Of a stretch of 41,900 bases of DNA, positions 41,669 to 41,900 are shown piece after piece. A model generated the notes under the pieces. That model saw nothing but the letters and a program-made list of their open reading frames with translations. It ran no database searches and was not told the origin of the DNA. Position 1 is the first letter of the stretch. The number at the start of each line of letters is the position of its first letter. The stretch is taken from positions 1 to 41,900 of the forward strand of contig OMZT01000083.1 of NCBI GenBank assembly GCA_900315615.1, read 5' to 3'. This stretch comes from an uncultured Veillonellaceae bacterium (GTDB lineage: Bacteria; Bacillota; Negativicutes; Selenomonadales; Selenomonadaceae). The position numbers were made by a program, and so were the translations under genes.

Positions 41669-41900
41669 TGATTTGATCTCGCAGGAGGAGATAGATGCAC
41701 TGCTGAAGGGAAACCTGGGAGGCGGGGATGCTCCAGCTGCAGACGAACCTGCCTCAGGTGCAGCTGCAGCGGATGCACCTGAGGCAGATGCTGCTGAAGC
41801 TGGCAGTGTCGCTGCTGATGAAGCATCTGTCTCTGCTGTGACAGGAGTCGAGCTCACAGATATTGAGAAAGATGCCCTGGGTGAGATAGGTAATATCTCC
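41661..41900 (+). CDS. fliY: Flagellar motor switch phosphatase FliY, partial at the window edge
   Basis: The first 80 residues are visible; the gene runs off the right edge. ISQEEIDALL (residues 6-15) is a CheY-binding motif like that of FliM. An Ala/Asp/Glu/Pro-rich linker (20-60) follows, and then the start of a CheC-like domain: LTDIEKDALGEIGNIS. FliY proteins dephosphorylate CheY-P and form part of the C ring with a C-terminal FliN domain, which is not in view. FliN alone would not have a CheC-like part. ATG 41661 overlaps the fliM stop by eight bases, with GGAAGGAGAT upstream. Confidence 0.9.
   Translation, partial: MSDDLISQEEIDALLKGNLGGGDAPAADEPASGAAAADAPEADAAEAGSVAADEASVSAVTGVELTDIEKDALGEIGNIS

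Overview
The window reads as a chromosomal segment of a Selenomonas-like member of the Negativicutes (Firmicutes with an outer membrane). This is an inference. It rests on a Bacillus/Clostridium-style block (dprA-topA-trmFO-hslV-hslU-codY running into flgB) combined with a mreBCD-mrdA-minCDE-rodA cluster and flagellar genes, and on secreted LPP20-type proteins that are commoner in diderm bacteria. All convincing genes lie on the + strand. No rRNA, tRNA, CRISPR array or insertion sequence was seen.

Layout. (1) 1-1805: accessory edge. Tandem promoters precede a broken helix-turn-helix gene fused out of frame to a winged-helix tail; then comes a three-part protein ending in Sel1-like repeats. 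(2) 1824-5179: a fluoride channel (crcB), then a compact DNA-repair set: an MmcQ/YjbR-family protein, an endonuclease III-like glycosylase, an AlkA-like glycosylase and two methylguanine-DNA methyltransferase genes. Several are joined by ATGA stop/start overlaps. (3) 5401-7274: two exported proteins, one LPP20/FlgP-like and one with a CsgG/FlgO-like C-terminus, closed by a terminator. (4) 7303-14659: the rod-shape and division-site operon mreB-mreC-mreD-mrdA-minC-minD-minE-rodA, with a clear sigma-A promoter and a terminator. (5) 14757-18759: two linked proteins of the TIGR03960/TIGR03936 type and RNase G. (6) 18780-21429: rpsB with its own promoter and a structured leader, then tsf and pyrH. 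(7) 21437-29541: mscL, then dprA-topA-trmFO-hslV-hslU and codY. (8) 29645-41900: the start of a large flagellar operon (flgB flgC fliE fliF fliG fliH fliI fliJ, a lytic transglycosylase, a MotE/YlxF-like protein, fliK flgD flbD fliL fliM, and fliY cut by the window edge).

How the parts work together. Regions 4 to 8 are mainly core cell-biology genes: wall elongation, septum placement, translation factors, nucleotide supply, DNA uptake/topology, regulated proteolysis, nutrient sensing and motility. CodY sits directly upstream of the flagellar operon. Loose CodY-box matches occur both before codY and before flgB, which suggests autoregulation and nutritional control of motility.

Most notable points: the microhomology-like gene fusion at the left edge; the alkylation-repair cluster; the exported pair upstream of mreB with a strong intercistronic hairpin; the folded rpsB leader; several expected neighbours missing from conserved blocks (rplU/rpmA after rng, frr after pyrH, xerC before hslV, flgE between flgD and flbD); an HslV with a short N-terminal extension; and an mscL start only a few bases beyond a terminator. 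I saw no clear evidence of a wholly new multi-gene system. The best candidates for under-described biology are the exported pair and the Sel1 multidomain protein.
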